From ChocPot-Mid sp043804925 (GTDB taxonomy: Bacteria; Bacteroidota; Ignavibacteria; Kapaibacteriales; UBA2268), in contig JAZDIP010000092.1 in the NCBI GenBank assembly GCA_043804925.1, positions 37,472-101,471 of the forward strand: a stretch of DNA of 64,000 nt, read 5' to 3'. Under the pieces are notes generated by a model, which did no database searches, had not been told where the DNA came from, and was given only the letters and a program-made list of their open reading frames with translations. The position numbers and the translations under genes are program-made. This document shows, piece after piece, positions 26,634 to 36,930 of this stretch (its first letter is position 1; each line of letters begins with the position of its first letter).

Positions 26634-26703
26634 TAAACACCTTTGAATTTATTATAAAACACTCATTACAAATATATCTCAATAGTAATATACAAAAATA
26701 GAA

Positions 26704-29514
26704 TTATTTCTTTAATAATCCATAAACATATTCAAGAACTTCATCCTCGCCTTTGCTTATACCGTCAATTGTCGGTAATATTTCTATGTCAGGTTCGATT
26801 CCCTTCTTAAAATCAATCTTGCTTTCAGGCAATTGAACATTCATAGCAACCATTGAAGCATTGAACTCTCCCGGCAGGTTAATTCCCAATACTTCATCTG
26901 CTGTTCCTGAAGATATTGTTCCAATCAATTTGCCAATTTTATATTTTTTAGCAACTGCAGCAATTATCTCTGCTCCTCCTGAAGTTCTTTCGTCAATAAG
27001 AAAATAAACATTTGTTTGAATATATGGATTCTTTGGAAGAATTTCACTTCCAAGTTCAAAAAAAGTAGTTGGTTTCCCTCCCGGCTTGGAAAAAACGGGA
27101 TATTTCCGTATTACTGATTGAACATTGTTTTTTAAAAACATTCCTAAGAATTCTTCTGATATGTTCGTAAAACCTCTTAAATCGAAAATCAAAGCTTTGG
27201 ATTTTGGAAAACGGTCTTTAAAGTCATTAACAATATTCTTAAGACCTCTGTCAGTAATCCTGGTTAAATCTATATAGTATTCGTTATCACTCATGATATG
27301 GAATAAAGGAGGACGGTTCTCGATTAAATTAAATAAATTTACATTTCGTTTTAATGAAATTTCTTTAGTGATTTTACCGGTAGTTAAAAATTGAATTTTT
27401 ACTGATTCATTTTCACTGCCAGCTTTTAAAAGTGCGGCTGCCCTTAATTTTTTCCATTGTTGGTTATGTCCTGAAATTGATTCCGATAATTTTCTAACTT
27501 GCTCATCTACTGAAATATTGTTAATAGTTTTAATTACCGAGCCAAGAGATATTTCTTTCATAGTATCCGTTGTATGATAAACAACAAGCTCATTTCCAAT
27601 CCATCTCCAGAGTATAGGCAATGCGAAAAGCACTTCGTTATTGTTTAGCCATGCTTTGCCTTGTCCGTCATTTATTTGAGCCAACATACGATTTAACGTG
27701 TTAATAAATTCTTTTTCTGAAGAAGTTGCGGCTGATGACAAACCTGTTGACAAAATATCTTCCCATTTTAATTTCTCATCAACACCTATTGCAAAATGCC
27801 GGTAAACATTCCAAAGTAACGTTGTAACCGCAAATTTTGAATACCTGTCATTGCTGTTGAAAACAAAATCAGCAGGTTTATATGGTGGAACCGGTTTATA
27901 ATTTTCTAAAGGTTTGGGAAGAGTACTGTTTGAATCAACAAAATTATTCAATGGCATGTTTACAAATACATGAGGAGCTATTTCGAATTGAATAGACTCG
28001 TTCAGTTTTGGCATGATGATTCTTGTATTTTCATCAGAAGCAATTTCTAATGATTTTTTCCCTTGATAATATTGGGAAGCGATTGTTTTGCATTTGTATC
28101 CTGCTTTTTCGGCACTTTCGGGGAATGTCCATCCAAGGAGCATTCCGCCAACTTCTCCATCTTCAAAATTCGGATTTTTCGAGTAATTTTTTTCTTTTTC
28201 TTTGGTATTTTCCAAAACCTGTAATGAAGAATTATCAAACCAAATCTTGCCATCACCGAGCATAACCAAACCCAATCTGATTATGGAAGCATCTTCAGGT
28301 ACCTCTGCATCTACCCAATGTTTTGTCCATTGCTTACTAATAATTGGTCCTTCGTCAATAGTCGTATTAAAAACAACTACCTGCTCATTGGCACCGTCAA
28401 TACCCAGCCACAATTGTGCATGTCCGTCAAGTGGGTAAACATCTGTTTTTATATAAGCACTGAATCTAATTTTCTTTCCACGTAAAGGCAGGGCATCAAT
28501 TATTTGAATCGCAGGTGCTTCCCGCTGTCTTGTCGGGAGATAGATATTTTTTAATTGATTTGAAAAGTTTTTTATTGGTATTCCGACATAAGCTCCTATA
28601 TGAAGCCATGAAAGTGCGATATCTTCCAGGGCTTGAGGAGGTTTAGTCTTAGTTACTGAAGTGATTTTTCCTACAGCTATTTCCAATCCCGGAGCTATTG
28701 GTAAAAACAATTTTTTTAAGCTCTCGACTAGTTCTTTCTTATCTTTTGCCGATTCAATATATTCGACACCGGTTAAAGTAAATTTCTCCCAGTCCAGTTC
28801 AACAACTTCAAAGCCGGGATAAAAATACCTTACATTTCCCATCAATTTTGCAAAAGCAATAAGGTTTTCCAATTCCTGAGGATTCAGTACTCTATTATCT
28901 GTAACATTATATATTGCATTATCATTTTCATATTCGATTGAAACGTCATCTATTAGAATATAGCCCAAACCGGATAATAGTACACCATAATTAAGCATAT
29001 CGGCATCTTCATCAATATCTCCAACTATCTCGTAGTAGTTCCATCCGCTTTTTAAAGGGATTGAATCACCAATAAAATTTTGAGATGGCTTATCTTTCAG
29101 GAAATGTGCCGTTAATCTAAGTCTGCAATTGGAACTGTCCTTCAGATTTTCAGTAAAAACGGCGACTTTAAATTTGATTTTTTTTCCACGAAAATCTTTT
29201 GCATCTACAGACTGGTAAACGAATCCGTAAGGGTCAGATATAAATTCAATTGAATCACCTGAAATTGCTGTTGTATCTGTTATTCCACCAAAATTGAATT
29301 GCAAACAGTTATTACCTTTTAAAGCTTCTTTGTTGTTTGTAAATGCTTTAAAACCCTTATCCTCGAACTTTGTAGCCATATACCAACCATTAGGTAATCC
29401 CCCGGCTACCCCATCCTCAAAACTCAAATTATATGGTTGTAGCAACCGTTCGACAGCATTCATCGAAAAAATGCTGAATCCAAAAACCAATAATATAACC
29501 GAAAATATTTTCAA
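26704..29514 (-). CDS. Exported S41-family peptidase with N-terminal binding domains
   Basis: 936 residues. Signal peptide, then two galactose-binding-like beta-sandwich regions (each beginning NLSFEDGVAGGLPNGW or NPNFEDGEVGGMLLGW), a helical and PDZ-like middle (LGSVIKTINNISVDEQVRKL), and a C-terminal S41 (tail-specific/CtpA) protease domain: AYY-type core YYIDLTRI, LIFDLRGF, and the nucleophile Ser in DERTSGGAEIIAAVAKKY, followed by IGTISSGTADEVLGINLPG. Acts outside the inner membrane. The duplicated binding domain suggests a polysaccharide- or surface-associated role, not seen directly. Confidence 0.85.
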   Translation of the reverse strand: MKIFSVILLVFGFSIFSMNAVERLLQPYNLSFEDGVAGGLPNGWYMATKFEDKGFKAFTNNKEALKGNNCLQFNFGGITDTTAISGDSIEFISDPYGFVYQSVDAKDFRGKKIKFKVAVFTENLKDSSNCRLRLTAHFLKDKPSQNFIGDSIPLKSGWNYYEIVGDIDEDADMLNYGVLLSGLGYILIDDVSIEYENDNAIYNVTDNRVLNPQELENLIAFAKLMGNVRYFYPGFEVVELDWEKFTLTGVEYIESAKDKKELVESLKKLFLPIAPGLEIAVGKITSVTKTKPPQALEDIALSWLHIGAYVGIPIKNFSNQLKNIYLPTRQREAPAIQIIDALPLRGKKIRFSAYIKTDVYPLDGHAQLWLGIDGANEQVVVFNTTIDEGPIISKQWTKHWVDAEVPEDASIIRLGLVMLGDGKIWFDNSSLQVLENTKEKEKNYSKNPNFEDGEVGGMLLGWTFPESAEKAGYKCKTIASQYYQGKKSLEIASDENTRIIMPKLNESIQFEIAPHVFVNMPLNNFVDSNSTLPKPLENYKPVPPYKPADFVFNSNDRYSKFAVTTLLWNVYRHFAIGVDEKLKWEDILSTGLSSAATSSEKEFINTLNRMLAQINDGQGKAWLNNNEVLFALPILWRWIGNELVVYHTTDTMKEISLGSVIKTINNISVDEQVRKLSESISGHNQQWKKLRAAALLKAGSENESVKIQFLTTGKITKEISLKRNVNLFNLIENRPPLFHIMSDNEYYIDLTRITDRGLKNIVNDFKDRFPKSKALIFDLRGFTNISEEFLGMFLKNNVQSVIRKYPVFSKPGGKPTTFFELGSEILPKNPYIQTNVYFLIDERTSGGAEIIAAVAKKYKIGKLIGTISSGTADEVLGINLPGEFNASMVAMNVQLPESKIDFKKGIEPDIEILPTIDGISKGEDEVLEYVYGLLKK

Positions 29515-29561
29515 TTGTTTCTCCGAAATTTTTCTTAAACTTTTTCTTCTTAATTTAACTG

Positions 29562-29608
29562 CTTAAACTTATTAAACTTATTAAACTTATTAAACTCATT
29601 AAACTCAT
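29562..29608. repeat. Tandem repeat of TTAAACTTAT units
   Basis: Five 10-bp units between the S41 and OmpA genes, the last two drifting to TTAAACTCAT. Single units (TTAAACTTA, TTAAACTCAT) are also found in the next spacers at about 31555, 31610 and 35340, so this local motif recurs between neighbouring genes. Confidence 0.85.
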
Positions 29609-29619
29609 AATGCTTACGT

Positions 29620-31584
29620 TTAATTACCCGAAATATTTTTAATTCGGACAATTACCGTTCTGTTCATCATCCTGCCATAAGGATTGTTGTTCGAAAAGAA
29701 ATAGTCTTTTGGAATATTTATCTTTACATTATCTTTATTAATCCCAAGCAGGTTTAATGCAGAGTTTGCTCTCGATGTAGCAAGTTTCAAATTATGCTCT
29801 TCAGTCCCTAAAAAATCAAATAATGGGATTATCTCTATCATTTCACCCGAATTATAAGCCTTCTTGATTTCGTCAACGGCAAGTTTGTTAACAAAAGAAA
29901 ATTCCGCTTTATCAAATTCACAATAAGCCAATGTAAATTGTCTAACATAGTTAGTTTGTTCAAAATCTGAAATCACATTTTCGAAAATTCCGTCATTTTT
30001 TATTTCGGGTTTTAAATTCAAAGATAAATTTATTGACTTACCGGTTCCTATCGAATCAACTACTTTAGTAAAAAATTTCATTTGGTTTTTATAAAAGTCT
30101 AAACTATCTGATTTTAGTTCAAAACTGTTGGTTTCATTCCCAAAAATGTGTTTAACTTCACTGCCAATCGAAGCATAACCTTTAAATTCGGATAATTTTA
30201 TTTCCGAATGTACTTTTGGATTAATGATAATTTCCACAGGTTCAAATATTAGTTTAGTTACGGTATCGCTTCTATAAGAAATAATTTCAGTGCCATCGGA
30301 AAAATCAAACCTTATAAAGCAATTGTCCTGATATAGCTCCTCTTTGCTTAGTTTAGCCGCATCTACAATTACTTCTTTTGTTTTAATCCTGTTCCTGGTT
30401 ATCCCTTCTTTCAAGATTAAATCGTACATTTTATCAATTCTTTTTTTGATAATTTCAGGTTCCTCAGTATTCAAACCTGATGAGAATAATGTTAAATCAA
30501 CATCCGGTTTATTTTTTATATATTGTATTGCCGACAAATAAGCATTTTTTTGAGCTTCTTCTTCGCTTCTGAGAGTATTGTCGGAAACTAACATTTTGTC
30601 TGTATTTACTTCGTAAAATACAAAGGGTATCAAAATAAATCTGTTAATAAATTTTCGTTCCTTAACAGGGATGTGCAATGTATCATTGTCCAGCAATTTT
30701 TGATTATTGGCTTCTATTCCCAATTCAACAATTATTTGTTTTGGCATGGGTGGTTTTGGAAGCATTGGCAAGGGTGCTTCCTTTGGAGGAATATCTTTTT
30801 GCTCAGGAATGTTATATCCAAGTGATAATCCCCCCTGTATGGATGCTATTTTCCAATCAAAACCTGAAATAACATTTGATAATCCATAATTAAAGTTGAT
30901 AACAGGAGAAATCGAATATGCACCTGATTTAATTGCTTCATATCTCAAACCTAAGGAGATTGCCGAATACATTTTTGATACATCGGGTATATTGCCTTCA
31001 TAATGATATTTAAGTTTCGTTCCCGTTTCCTTATAAGTAATCCAATCGGGTGATAATATACGTTCCTCCTGAACGAAAGTCAAACCTGTTAATACTCCAA
31101 TCTTAAAACCCAATCTTATATTTAAGGGGATTTCTTTAAATGCAAATAGATTAATGCCCGGTTCCAATAAAAATGAGTATATCTTTGCATCCAAACTATG
31201 TTCTGAAAATGCCTCGATATAGTTATTGCCCGTGATAATATTAGCAAGTTTTTCTTCAATAGCATATTTTGCCGAAAAATTATTATAGGAAAAAAGTAAG
31301 TCTATCGAGTAGGGAAGACCTAATATTTTATTTCCAGTAATATATTCTCCTCCAATAAATAAACTGTATCCAATTCCAGATGCAAAATCATATTTAGTAC
31401 AACAAGAAGGATAACCATTTAATTCAGTGAAATCAGAAAAATAGAAATTTCCGTTTAATGTAGTTCCGGCAACAATTTTATAGGGAGTTAACTTTTCCTT
31501 ACTATAAACAGTGAAAACATTGGCAATAATTAAATTGACAATCAATAAAAACATGATAAACTTATTAAACTTCAAAAATACCAT
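29620..31584 (-). CDS. OmpA-family outer membrane protein
   Basis: 654 residues. N-terminal signal segment (FIMFLLIVNLIIANVFTVYS), an outer-membrane beta-barrel-like region (about residues 35-260), a Pro-rich hinge (PPKEAPLPMLPKPPMPK), and two OmpA-like parts: FVFYEVNTDKMLVSDN with KKRIDKMYDLILKEGI in the middle, and LFDFLGTEEHNLKLATSRAN at the C-terminus ending MMNRTVIVRI. The C-terminal domain resembles the peptidoglycan-binding OmpA fold. Likely a structural outer-membrane/peptidoglycan link. Located next to two large exported proteins on the same strand. Confidence 0.8.
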   Translation of the reverse strand: MVFLKFNKFIMFLLIVNLIIANVFTVYSKEKLTPYKIVAGTTLNGNFYFSDFTELNGYPSCCTKYDFASGIGYSLFIGGEYITGNKILGLPYSIDLLFSYNNFSAKYAIEEKLANIITGNNYIEAFSEHSLDAKIYSFLLEPGINLFAFKEIPLNIRLGFKIGVLTGLTFVQEERILSPDWITYKETGTKLKYHYEGNIPDVSKMYSAISLGLRYEAIKSGAYSISPVINFNYGLSNVISGFDWKIASIQGGLSLGYNIPEQKDIPPKEAPLPMLPKPPMPKQIIVELGIEANNQKLLDNDTLHIPVKERKFINRFILIPFVFYEVNTDKMLVSDNTLRSEEEAQKNAYLSAIQYIKNKPDVDLTLFSSGLNTEEPEIIKKRIDKMYDLILKEGITRNRIKTKEVIVDAAKLSKEELYQDNCFIRFDFSDGTEIISYRSDTVTKLIFEPVEIIINPKVHSEIKLSEFKGYASIGSEVKHIFGNETNSFELKSDSLDFYKNQMKFFTKVVDSIGTGKSINLSLNLKPEIKNDGIFENVISDFEQTNYVRQFTLAYCEFDKAEFSFVNKLAVDEIKKAYNSGEMIEIIPLFDFLGTEEHNLKLATSRANSALNLLGINKDNVKINIPKDYFFSNNNPYGRMMNRTVIVRIKNISGN

Positions 31585-31617
31585 AATCCCATAAAAAAAT
31601 CTCTCAACATATTAAAC

Positions 31618-34600
31618 TCATCTTATAACAATTACCTTAATAACTGCATAAGAATGGCCTTCTCTTAGTATCATGCTGTATGTACCGGATTTTAGGTTGT
31701 TAAAATCAACACTTATACTATTTTTTCCTTCATTTATTCTGAATAAATCAGTTTTTTGCTCGAGTAAACCTATGCTATTGAATATTTCAATAAAAGCTTC
31801 ACCGGCGTATTGTGATTCAAATCTTATTTCTCCTTTTCCATTTGTTGGATTGGGTGAAAGAGTCAAGTCTGAAATAATATTACCATGGATTACCAACCTG
31901 TTACCGCAGATATTAATTAAATTATATATTCCCGGGCTAGATTCGTTATTGACTGCGGTCCCCCAGAATATAGGGACTTTTGTCATTCTTATATGCGATG
32001 TATCAATTTCAGCTAAACCGGCAATTCCATGAATCTCTGCAACACGTCCCTGTTTTGGGAAATCTCCTTTAACTCTGAAGCCGATTATTCTTCTGTCGTT
32101 GAAAATTTCATTTTTCGTTACCTCACCTGAACCAAAAGGGCTTGAAACTTTTTGTGGGAGGAACAGTCTTGGATTAATAGTGATTTCACCCTCAAAAAAT
32201 CTTTGTCCGTTGTATGGATGGTTTTCAGCATTATCAAAATCAATGTTAATTGTTGTACTTCCCTTGGGGTCTGCAAATACATCGGGTATCGAGATTCTGG
32301 AGTTGGCTTTATATAGTCCTAAAACAATATTTTTCTCTGCTGCACAAGGACCTGCACTCAACTTCAGGTTAACATCATAAGGTGGTTCTCCCATCCAATT
32401 ATTCCATGCAATCTCAATTTCGGATTTTGAACGTGGTTCGATATTAATTGGTAATGTTGTATTTACTGTGAAAAATCCTTCCGGTTCCAAATTTGTTTCA
32501 TAGATATAAATTGGATTATCGGAATTATTGATAATCGTGATTTTTCTATTAAGGATTTCGGGAATAAACCGCAGGTCATAATGGCTCAGTTCATAATCGG
32601 TACCAATGGCTTCACCGATGATTTCAACCTGTATTTGAAATTTTGGTAAATTTGAATGTGTTATTACCAATTGCCTCGAATGTACTCCAATCTCGGTTGG
32701 TTCAAATTTTATTGTTGCAAAAATCGTATCTCCCGGTTGGTATGTCATATCCCTGTTAGTTAAGCTTATGAAAGGATTATAATCAACTTTAATAAACTCA
32801 TGGCTATTGACAAAAAGTGGCACCGGGTCATCATTTATAGCGATTGCAAAAGTTTTTTCTGCAGAACTACCCACACAGGTCTTGTCGAAAGTAAACTTAG
32901 TGTTTAACAATCTTATGTTCCGCATTTTACCACTGGAATTCAATGGAATATATATGTTGGAACCACAAGAATATATAACTATGGAATCGCTGACAAGCCC
33001 TGTATCTAAGGGTGAATAATTCATATTGAGTGTTAGACATTCACCCGCTAAAATAATGGTGTCTTTAGGTAATGGTGCAGACAATCTGAAGTGAATCCTA
33101 TTTTTCATACTTACCGAATCAACGCTAAGATAAACCAAACTGCTGTCTCTTACACAAATTGAGGTTGATAATTTATAACTTACATTTTCGGATATGAATG
33201 CAGAAGGAATCTGTACATTTTCAATAGCAAGAGAAGGTGTAATTATTCTAAAATGATTGTCCGATTCATCGGATTCTGCATAAGCAAATCTTCTTAAATA
33301 TAAATTATCAGATGAAATTGATGAAGTAGCTATCATAGAACCGCGAGGAGAAAATCCAAAATCGGTTAGTTTACCATTGTGTCCCTTGAATCCGACATAT
33401 CCTTCATCAACAGGTAAATCCCAATAACTTATTTGGGGATTGTCCTGTGAACCAATTAACAACTTTGTTGATACCGGACTGAATTCCAGTGCAACAGGGT
33501 CACTTGCTGTTCTTCTGAAACGCCTTATTACTTGTTTTGTTGGAATGTTAACAACAAATATATCATTCCTGTTATCCGAAAATACTGTTGTGTAGGGTGA
33601 CTTACTGCCAATTGCCAAAAAATCTCCATTTGAAGCCAAACTCATTTCAAGGACCAACGGAAAATCGGAATAATCGATTGTATTAGTAAGAGTAAAATCA
33701 GGTAAACTCAAAATTTGAATTTCTCCATCCATAAGCGCTACTGCCGCCTGGTCAAGTTCTCTATTGAATACAAAAGCACTGACCGGCTTTGAATAAGTCA
33801 AATCCCGTATGAATCTTCCGTCTTGGGCAGAATATATTTTTACTTTCATACCCATTTCGGAAACGAAAGCTATGAATCGTTTTTTATTATCAAACCTTAC
33901 TTCTGCAGTATTGAAACCCTGTTCGATGGCTTTTCTCGAGTATGGGATACTGTCATTAACATGAAAAAAAGCAATTGAATCCCTGCGGGGATAATCGGAT
34001 AATCTATAAAAAGCAATGGCAAAAAGAGTGTCACTCGAAATATAGGATAATCCTGCCGTTCTAATTCGTAATCCGGGGTAGTTCGGCTCGTCAATATAAA
34101 AACTTTTTACTGCTTTTTCTGTTACGGTATTCCACATTGTAACCGTTCCTGCCTCGTTAGCCGCCAGCAAACGGGAACCGTCATAGTTGAAATTCACTTT
34201 ATAAACGGGTGTGTCGTTGAGTTTTAGTAAAGCCGGATTTGTTGAATTAAAACTTTGTCTTACCCTGATTAATGCAGAAGAAGTTGAAATATTCGGGACT
34301 TTCCAGATAAATGATGAGTCATTGTCAATACCTATATTTGTCCATGAAGAACCATTGTTAGAACTAAAGTCAATATATGTTGACATACCACGAATATACC
34401 CGTTCCATTTAATTTCAATTTCTTCGCAGGGTGTTAGAACTTCGCCGCCGTTTGGTGTCAGTAATTTTAAATTGTTTGCTTCATCCTGAATATGGAACTC
34501 ATGACCGGTCAGCATGATTTCCTGTTTTAATCCATGGTCATAATAAACAGTTAACTTATCTGTATGATATCCATTATCTTTTGGTTCGTAATAAAGGCGG

Positions 34601-35289
34601 ACAAAATAAGGCATCATTGGCCAAATATGTAGTGGCGGGGGTCTTTTGTCCAGTGACCATCCATCCCATTTTATTCGAAAATTACTTGTATGTACTTTTG
34701 CTGAGTCAATCCAAATTTGCCCTTCTGTCCCGCTTCCGTCAATTTGTCCTTTGAGTGCTTTAACTATGATATTTTCTGCTTGTGAACTTCCCGGGTCTCC
34801 CGATATAAACCCTTTTTCAATAATTGTCTGGTCTTGAGAGTTGTGCATTTTTACAAAAGAAAGGTCACCTCTGTTATGCCAGCCGGCAATTTTGGCAATC
34901 TCGTTTCCGGTGAAAACATAAAATGTATCGGTCATAACAAGCATATTATTACTTGACAGATTTGGTCCTTCGCGGCGTGTATACCATTTTACCATTTGCC
35001 AAAGTTCTCCGGTTGTAGTATCAACTACAAAGTCTTCGACTGCGATTGGTTTGGAAATTTTGTTATTTTCCATAATCAACACATTTGAACTGCTGAGTTT
35101 GACGGGTGTCCCGGATACTTCAGCACGTATTCTGGCTTTCATAATAGGGTATTGCCATGGGTCTGTAGTCGTAAAACCCTCATCGGTTACTTTGCGGATT
35201 TTAAGTCTTAACTGGGCATTTAATTCCGGACTAATTAATATAATTAATAATAAAGTTATTATTCTGATTAAATAAAATCTATATTTCAT
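31618..35289 (-). CDS. Large secreted beta-propeller protein with type IX sorting domain
   Basis: 1223 residues. Signal peptide (IRIITLLLIILISPELNAQ). N-terminal beta-rich region, a short Ig-like segment (LKLLTPNGGEVLTPCEEIEIKW), then WD40-like propeller blades (GSRLLAANEAGTVTMWNTVT; TKLLIGSQDNPQISYWDLP; GHNGKLTDFGFSPRGSMIAT), followed by HYDIN/ASH-like beta-sandwiches (FEPTEIGVHSRQLVITHSN). The C-terminus LTLSPNPTNGKGEIRFESQ ... GTYSMILREGHSYAVIKVIVIR is a type IX sorting domain. Likely a cell-surface or released scaffold protein; no catalytic motif found. Confidence 0.85.
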   Translation of the reverse strand: MKYRFYLIRIITLLLIILISPELNAQLRLKIRKVTDEGFTTTDPWQYPIMKARIRAEVSGTPVKLSSSNVLIMENNKISKPIAVEDFVVDTTTGELWQMVKWYTRREGPNLSSNNMLVMTDTFYVFTGNEIAKIAGWHNRGDLSFVKMHNSQDQTIIEKGFISGDPGSSQAENIIVKALKGQIDGSGTEGQIWIDSAKVHTSNFRIKWDGWSLDKRPPPLHIWPMMPYFVRLYYEPKDNGYHTDKLTVYYDHGLKQEIMLTGHEFHIQDEANNLKLLTPNGGEVLTPCEEIEIKWNGYIRGMSTYIDFSSNNGSSWTNIGIDNDSSFIWKVPNISTSSALIRVRQSFNSTNPALLKLNDTPVYKVNFNYDGSRLLAANEAGTVTMWNTVTEKAVKSFYIDEPNYPGLRIRTAGLSYISSDTLFAIAFYRLSDYPRRDSIAFFHVNDSIPYSRKAIEQGFNTAEVRFDNKKRFIAFVSEMGMKVKIYSAQDGRFIRDLTYSKPVSAFVFNRELDQAAVALMDGEIQILSLPDFTLTNTIDYSDFPLVLEMSLASNGDFLAIGSKSPYTTVFSDNRNDIFVVNIPTKQVIRRFRRTASDPVALEFSPVSTKLLIGSQDNPQISYWDLPVDEGYVGFKGHNGKLTDFGFSPRGSMIATSSISSDNLYLRRFAYAESDESDNHFRIITPSLAIENVQIPSAFISENVSYKLSTSICVRDSSLVYLSVDSVSMKNRIHFRLSAPLPKDTIILAGECLTLNMNYSPLDTGLVSDSIVIYSCGSNIYIPLNSSGKMRNIRLLNTKFTFDKTCVGSSAEKTFAIAINDDPVPLFVNSHEFIKVDYNPFISLTNRDMTYQPGDTIFATIKFEPTEIGVHSRQLVITHSNLPKFQIQVEIIGEAIGTDYELSHYDLRFIPEILNRKITIINNSDNPIYIYETNLEPEGFFTVNTTLPINIEPRSKSEIEIAWNNWMGEPPYDVNLKLSAGPCAAEKNIVLGLYKANSRISIPDVFADPKGSTTINIDFDNAENHPYNGQRFFEGEITINPRLFLPQKVSSPFGSGEVTKNEIFNDRRIIGFRVKGDFPKQGRVAEIHGIAGLAEIDTSHIRMTKVPIFWGTAVNNESSPGIYNLINICGNRLVIHGNIISDLTLSPNPTNGKGEIRFESQYAGEAFIEIFNSIGLLEQKTDLFRINEGKNSISVDFNNLKSGTYSMILREGHSYAVIKVIVIR

Positions 35290-35591
35290 GTATTTTTTTG
35301 GCTTCCAAACTCTTAAAACTTATTATACTTTTTAAATTCATTAAACTTAATTTTATATATACTATTATATAATTGAAATATTGTTACAAAACTTAGACAC
35401 ATATACTTATAAAATGGTTACATGACAGACAAAAATATTTATATTTTTTACTTTTATTTGGTTTATATGAACTTATTTAATAAATAGACCTTATAAATTT
35501 CTTTTTGTTTATTAAACATTAAATCACGAATTTTAAAGTTTATATTTTATTAATTTTTTTGATTATTGACTTATTTAAAGAGAAATTTAAA
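35290..35591. other. Divergent spacer
   Basis: About 300 bp of very AT-rich DNA between the divergent 1223-residue protein gene and the aminotransferase gene. It must hold both promoters. Degenerate TTAAACTT-type units occur near 35340. No RNA gene or hairpin of note was seen. Confidence 0.5.
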
Positions 35592-36770
35592 ATGAATCAT
35601 CTTATTGACAGGGAAAAAGTAAATATTTTCCAGACATATAAAAGACTGCCAATTGAAGTAGATTATGCTTTCGGCTCTAGGATTTTCGATATGAACGGGA
35701 AATCTTATCTGGATTTTTTAGGGGGGATTGCTGTAAATGCACTTGGTCATTGTCATTCCAAAACAATTGAAGCGATTGATAGACAAGTAAGAAAGTATAT
35801 GCACATTTCCAATTATTTTTATCAGGAGCCGCAAATTCAAATGGCTGAGGAATTAGCTAAAATTTCAGGTTTTAAGAGAATTTTCTTTTCTAATTCCGGT
35901 ACCGAAGCAATCGAAGGAGCATTGAAACTTTGCCGTAAATGGGGAAATGCAATAGGGAGGAACAAGATTATTTCTTTTTCCGGAAGTTTCCATGGTAGAA
36001 CCTACGGGGCTTTGTCTTTGATGGACAAACCAATGTATAAGGATGGTATGGAGCCGTTTCTTAATGGCATGAAAATCTTGGAATATAACAATTGTGAACA
36101 GTTGGAAAGAACTGTTAATGACAATACATGTGCTGTCTTTATGGAGTTTCTTCAGGGTGAAGGCGGAATAATCAGTGCTTCCAAAGAATTTGTTTTAAAA
36201 CTAAAAGAATTAAGAGAGAAATATAATTTCTTAATTGTTGCCGATGAAATTCAATCAGGTGTTGGGAGAACCGGAAAGTTTTTTGCTTTCGAATATTATG
36301 ATATTCAACCTGACATAGCAACTTTGGCAAAGGGTATAGGAGGGGGTTTGCCTCTTGGATGCATACTGGGAAGAGAAGCATTAAACTCGATATGGCAAAA
36401 AGGCCAGCATGGTACTACTTATGGAGGAAATGCTGTTGCCTGTGCGGCAGGTCTTACAGTTATAAATGAGTTGAATAGTGGCTTGATGGAAAATGTCAAG
36501 AAAACCGGAGAATATCTCTTTTCAGAACTCGAAAAAATAAAATCGTATTATCCTTCATGTATTGTTGAAATCAGAGGCAGAGGATTAATGTGTGGATTAC
36601 TGCTCACTTTTGATGCTTCTTTGTTAGTAGATAAATTAATTGAAAAGGGTGTTATTACAAATTCCGCATCCGGGAGAGTATTAAGATTATTACCTCCTTT
36701 AATCATAGAAAAGCTTGAAGTTGATGAATTTATATCAGCATTAAGACTAAGTTTGGATGAACTGAAATGA
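35592..36770 (+). CDS. argD: Acetylornithine aminotransferase-like class III aminotransferase
   Basis: PLP enzyme of fold type I; ArgD converts N-acetylglutamate semialdehyde to N-acetylornithine in arginine synthesis. About 392 residues, the usual ArgD length. Seen: YLDFLGGIAVNALGHCH, FFSNSGTEAIEGALKL, SFHGRTYGALS, VADEIQSGVGRTGKFFAFE (PLP-ring Asp), the Schiff-base Lys in LAKGIGGGLPLG, and TTYGGNAVACAAG. The ATG at 35592 with AAAGAGA upstream is preferred over a TTG at 35559. No other arginine genes are nearby, so a related omega-aminotransferase role stays possible. Confidence 0.82.
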   Translation: MNHLIDREKVNIFQTYKRLPIEVDYAFGSRIFDMNGKSYLDFLGGIAVNALGHCHSKTIEAIDRQVRKYMHISNYFYQEPQIQMAEELAKISGFKRIFFSNSGTEAIEGALKLCRKWGNAIGRNKIISFSGSFHGRTYGALSLMDKPMYKDGMEPFLNGMKILEYNNCEQLERTVNDNTCAVFMEFLQGEGGIISASKEFVLKLKELREKYNFLIVADEIQSGVGRTGKFFAFEYYDIQPDIATLAKGIGGGLPLGCILGREALNSIWQKGQHGTTYGGNAVACAAGLTVINELNSGLMENVKKTGEYLFSELEKIKSYYPSCIVEIRGRGLMCGLLLTFDASLLVDKLIEKGVITNSASGRVLRLLPPLIIEKLEVDEFISALRLSLDELK

Positions 36771-36862
36771 ATTGGATGACTTAAGATTTCAGCTTCGTTC
36801 TCAAGTCATTTTGAGATTAACGTTGAGTCATTATCTTTATGTAAGTTCAAATGACAATACTT

Positions 36863-36919
36863 TGTCATCCTGAGTATATCGAAGGATTTTTGGATACTTA
36901 GACTCAGGATGGCATTTTT
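36863..36919. repeat. Dispersed CATCCTGAG repeat, terminator-like
   Basis: CATCCTGAGT (36866-36875) and ACTCAGGATG (36902-36911) are perfect inverted arms, followed by GGCA and a run of six T. The text GTCATCCTGAGTATATCGAA-GGATTTT matches the widely seen GTCATCCTGAG...CGAAGGATCT intergenic repeat. It may act as a terminator for the aminotransferase gene. Confidence 0.75.
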
Positions 36920-36930
36920 TAAAAAATTAA

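Noticed and set aside
26245..26646. Plus-strand frame rich in SHSFFACSHS
   Set aside because: Antisense of the cysteine-heptad gene; regularity is explained by the 21-bp repeat, and the signal peptide is on the other strand.
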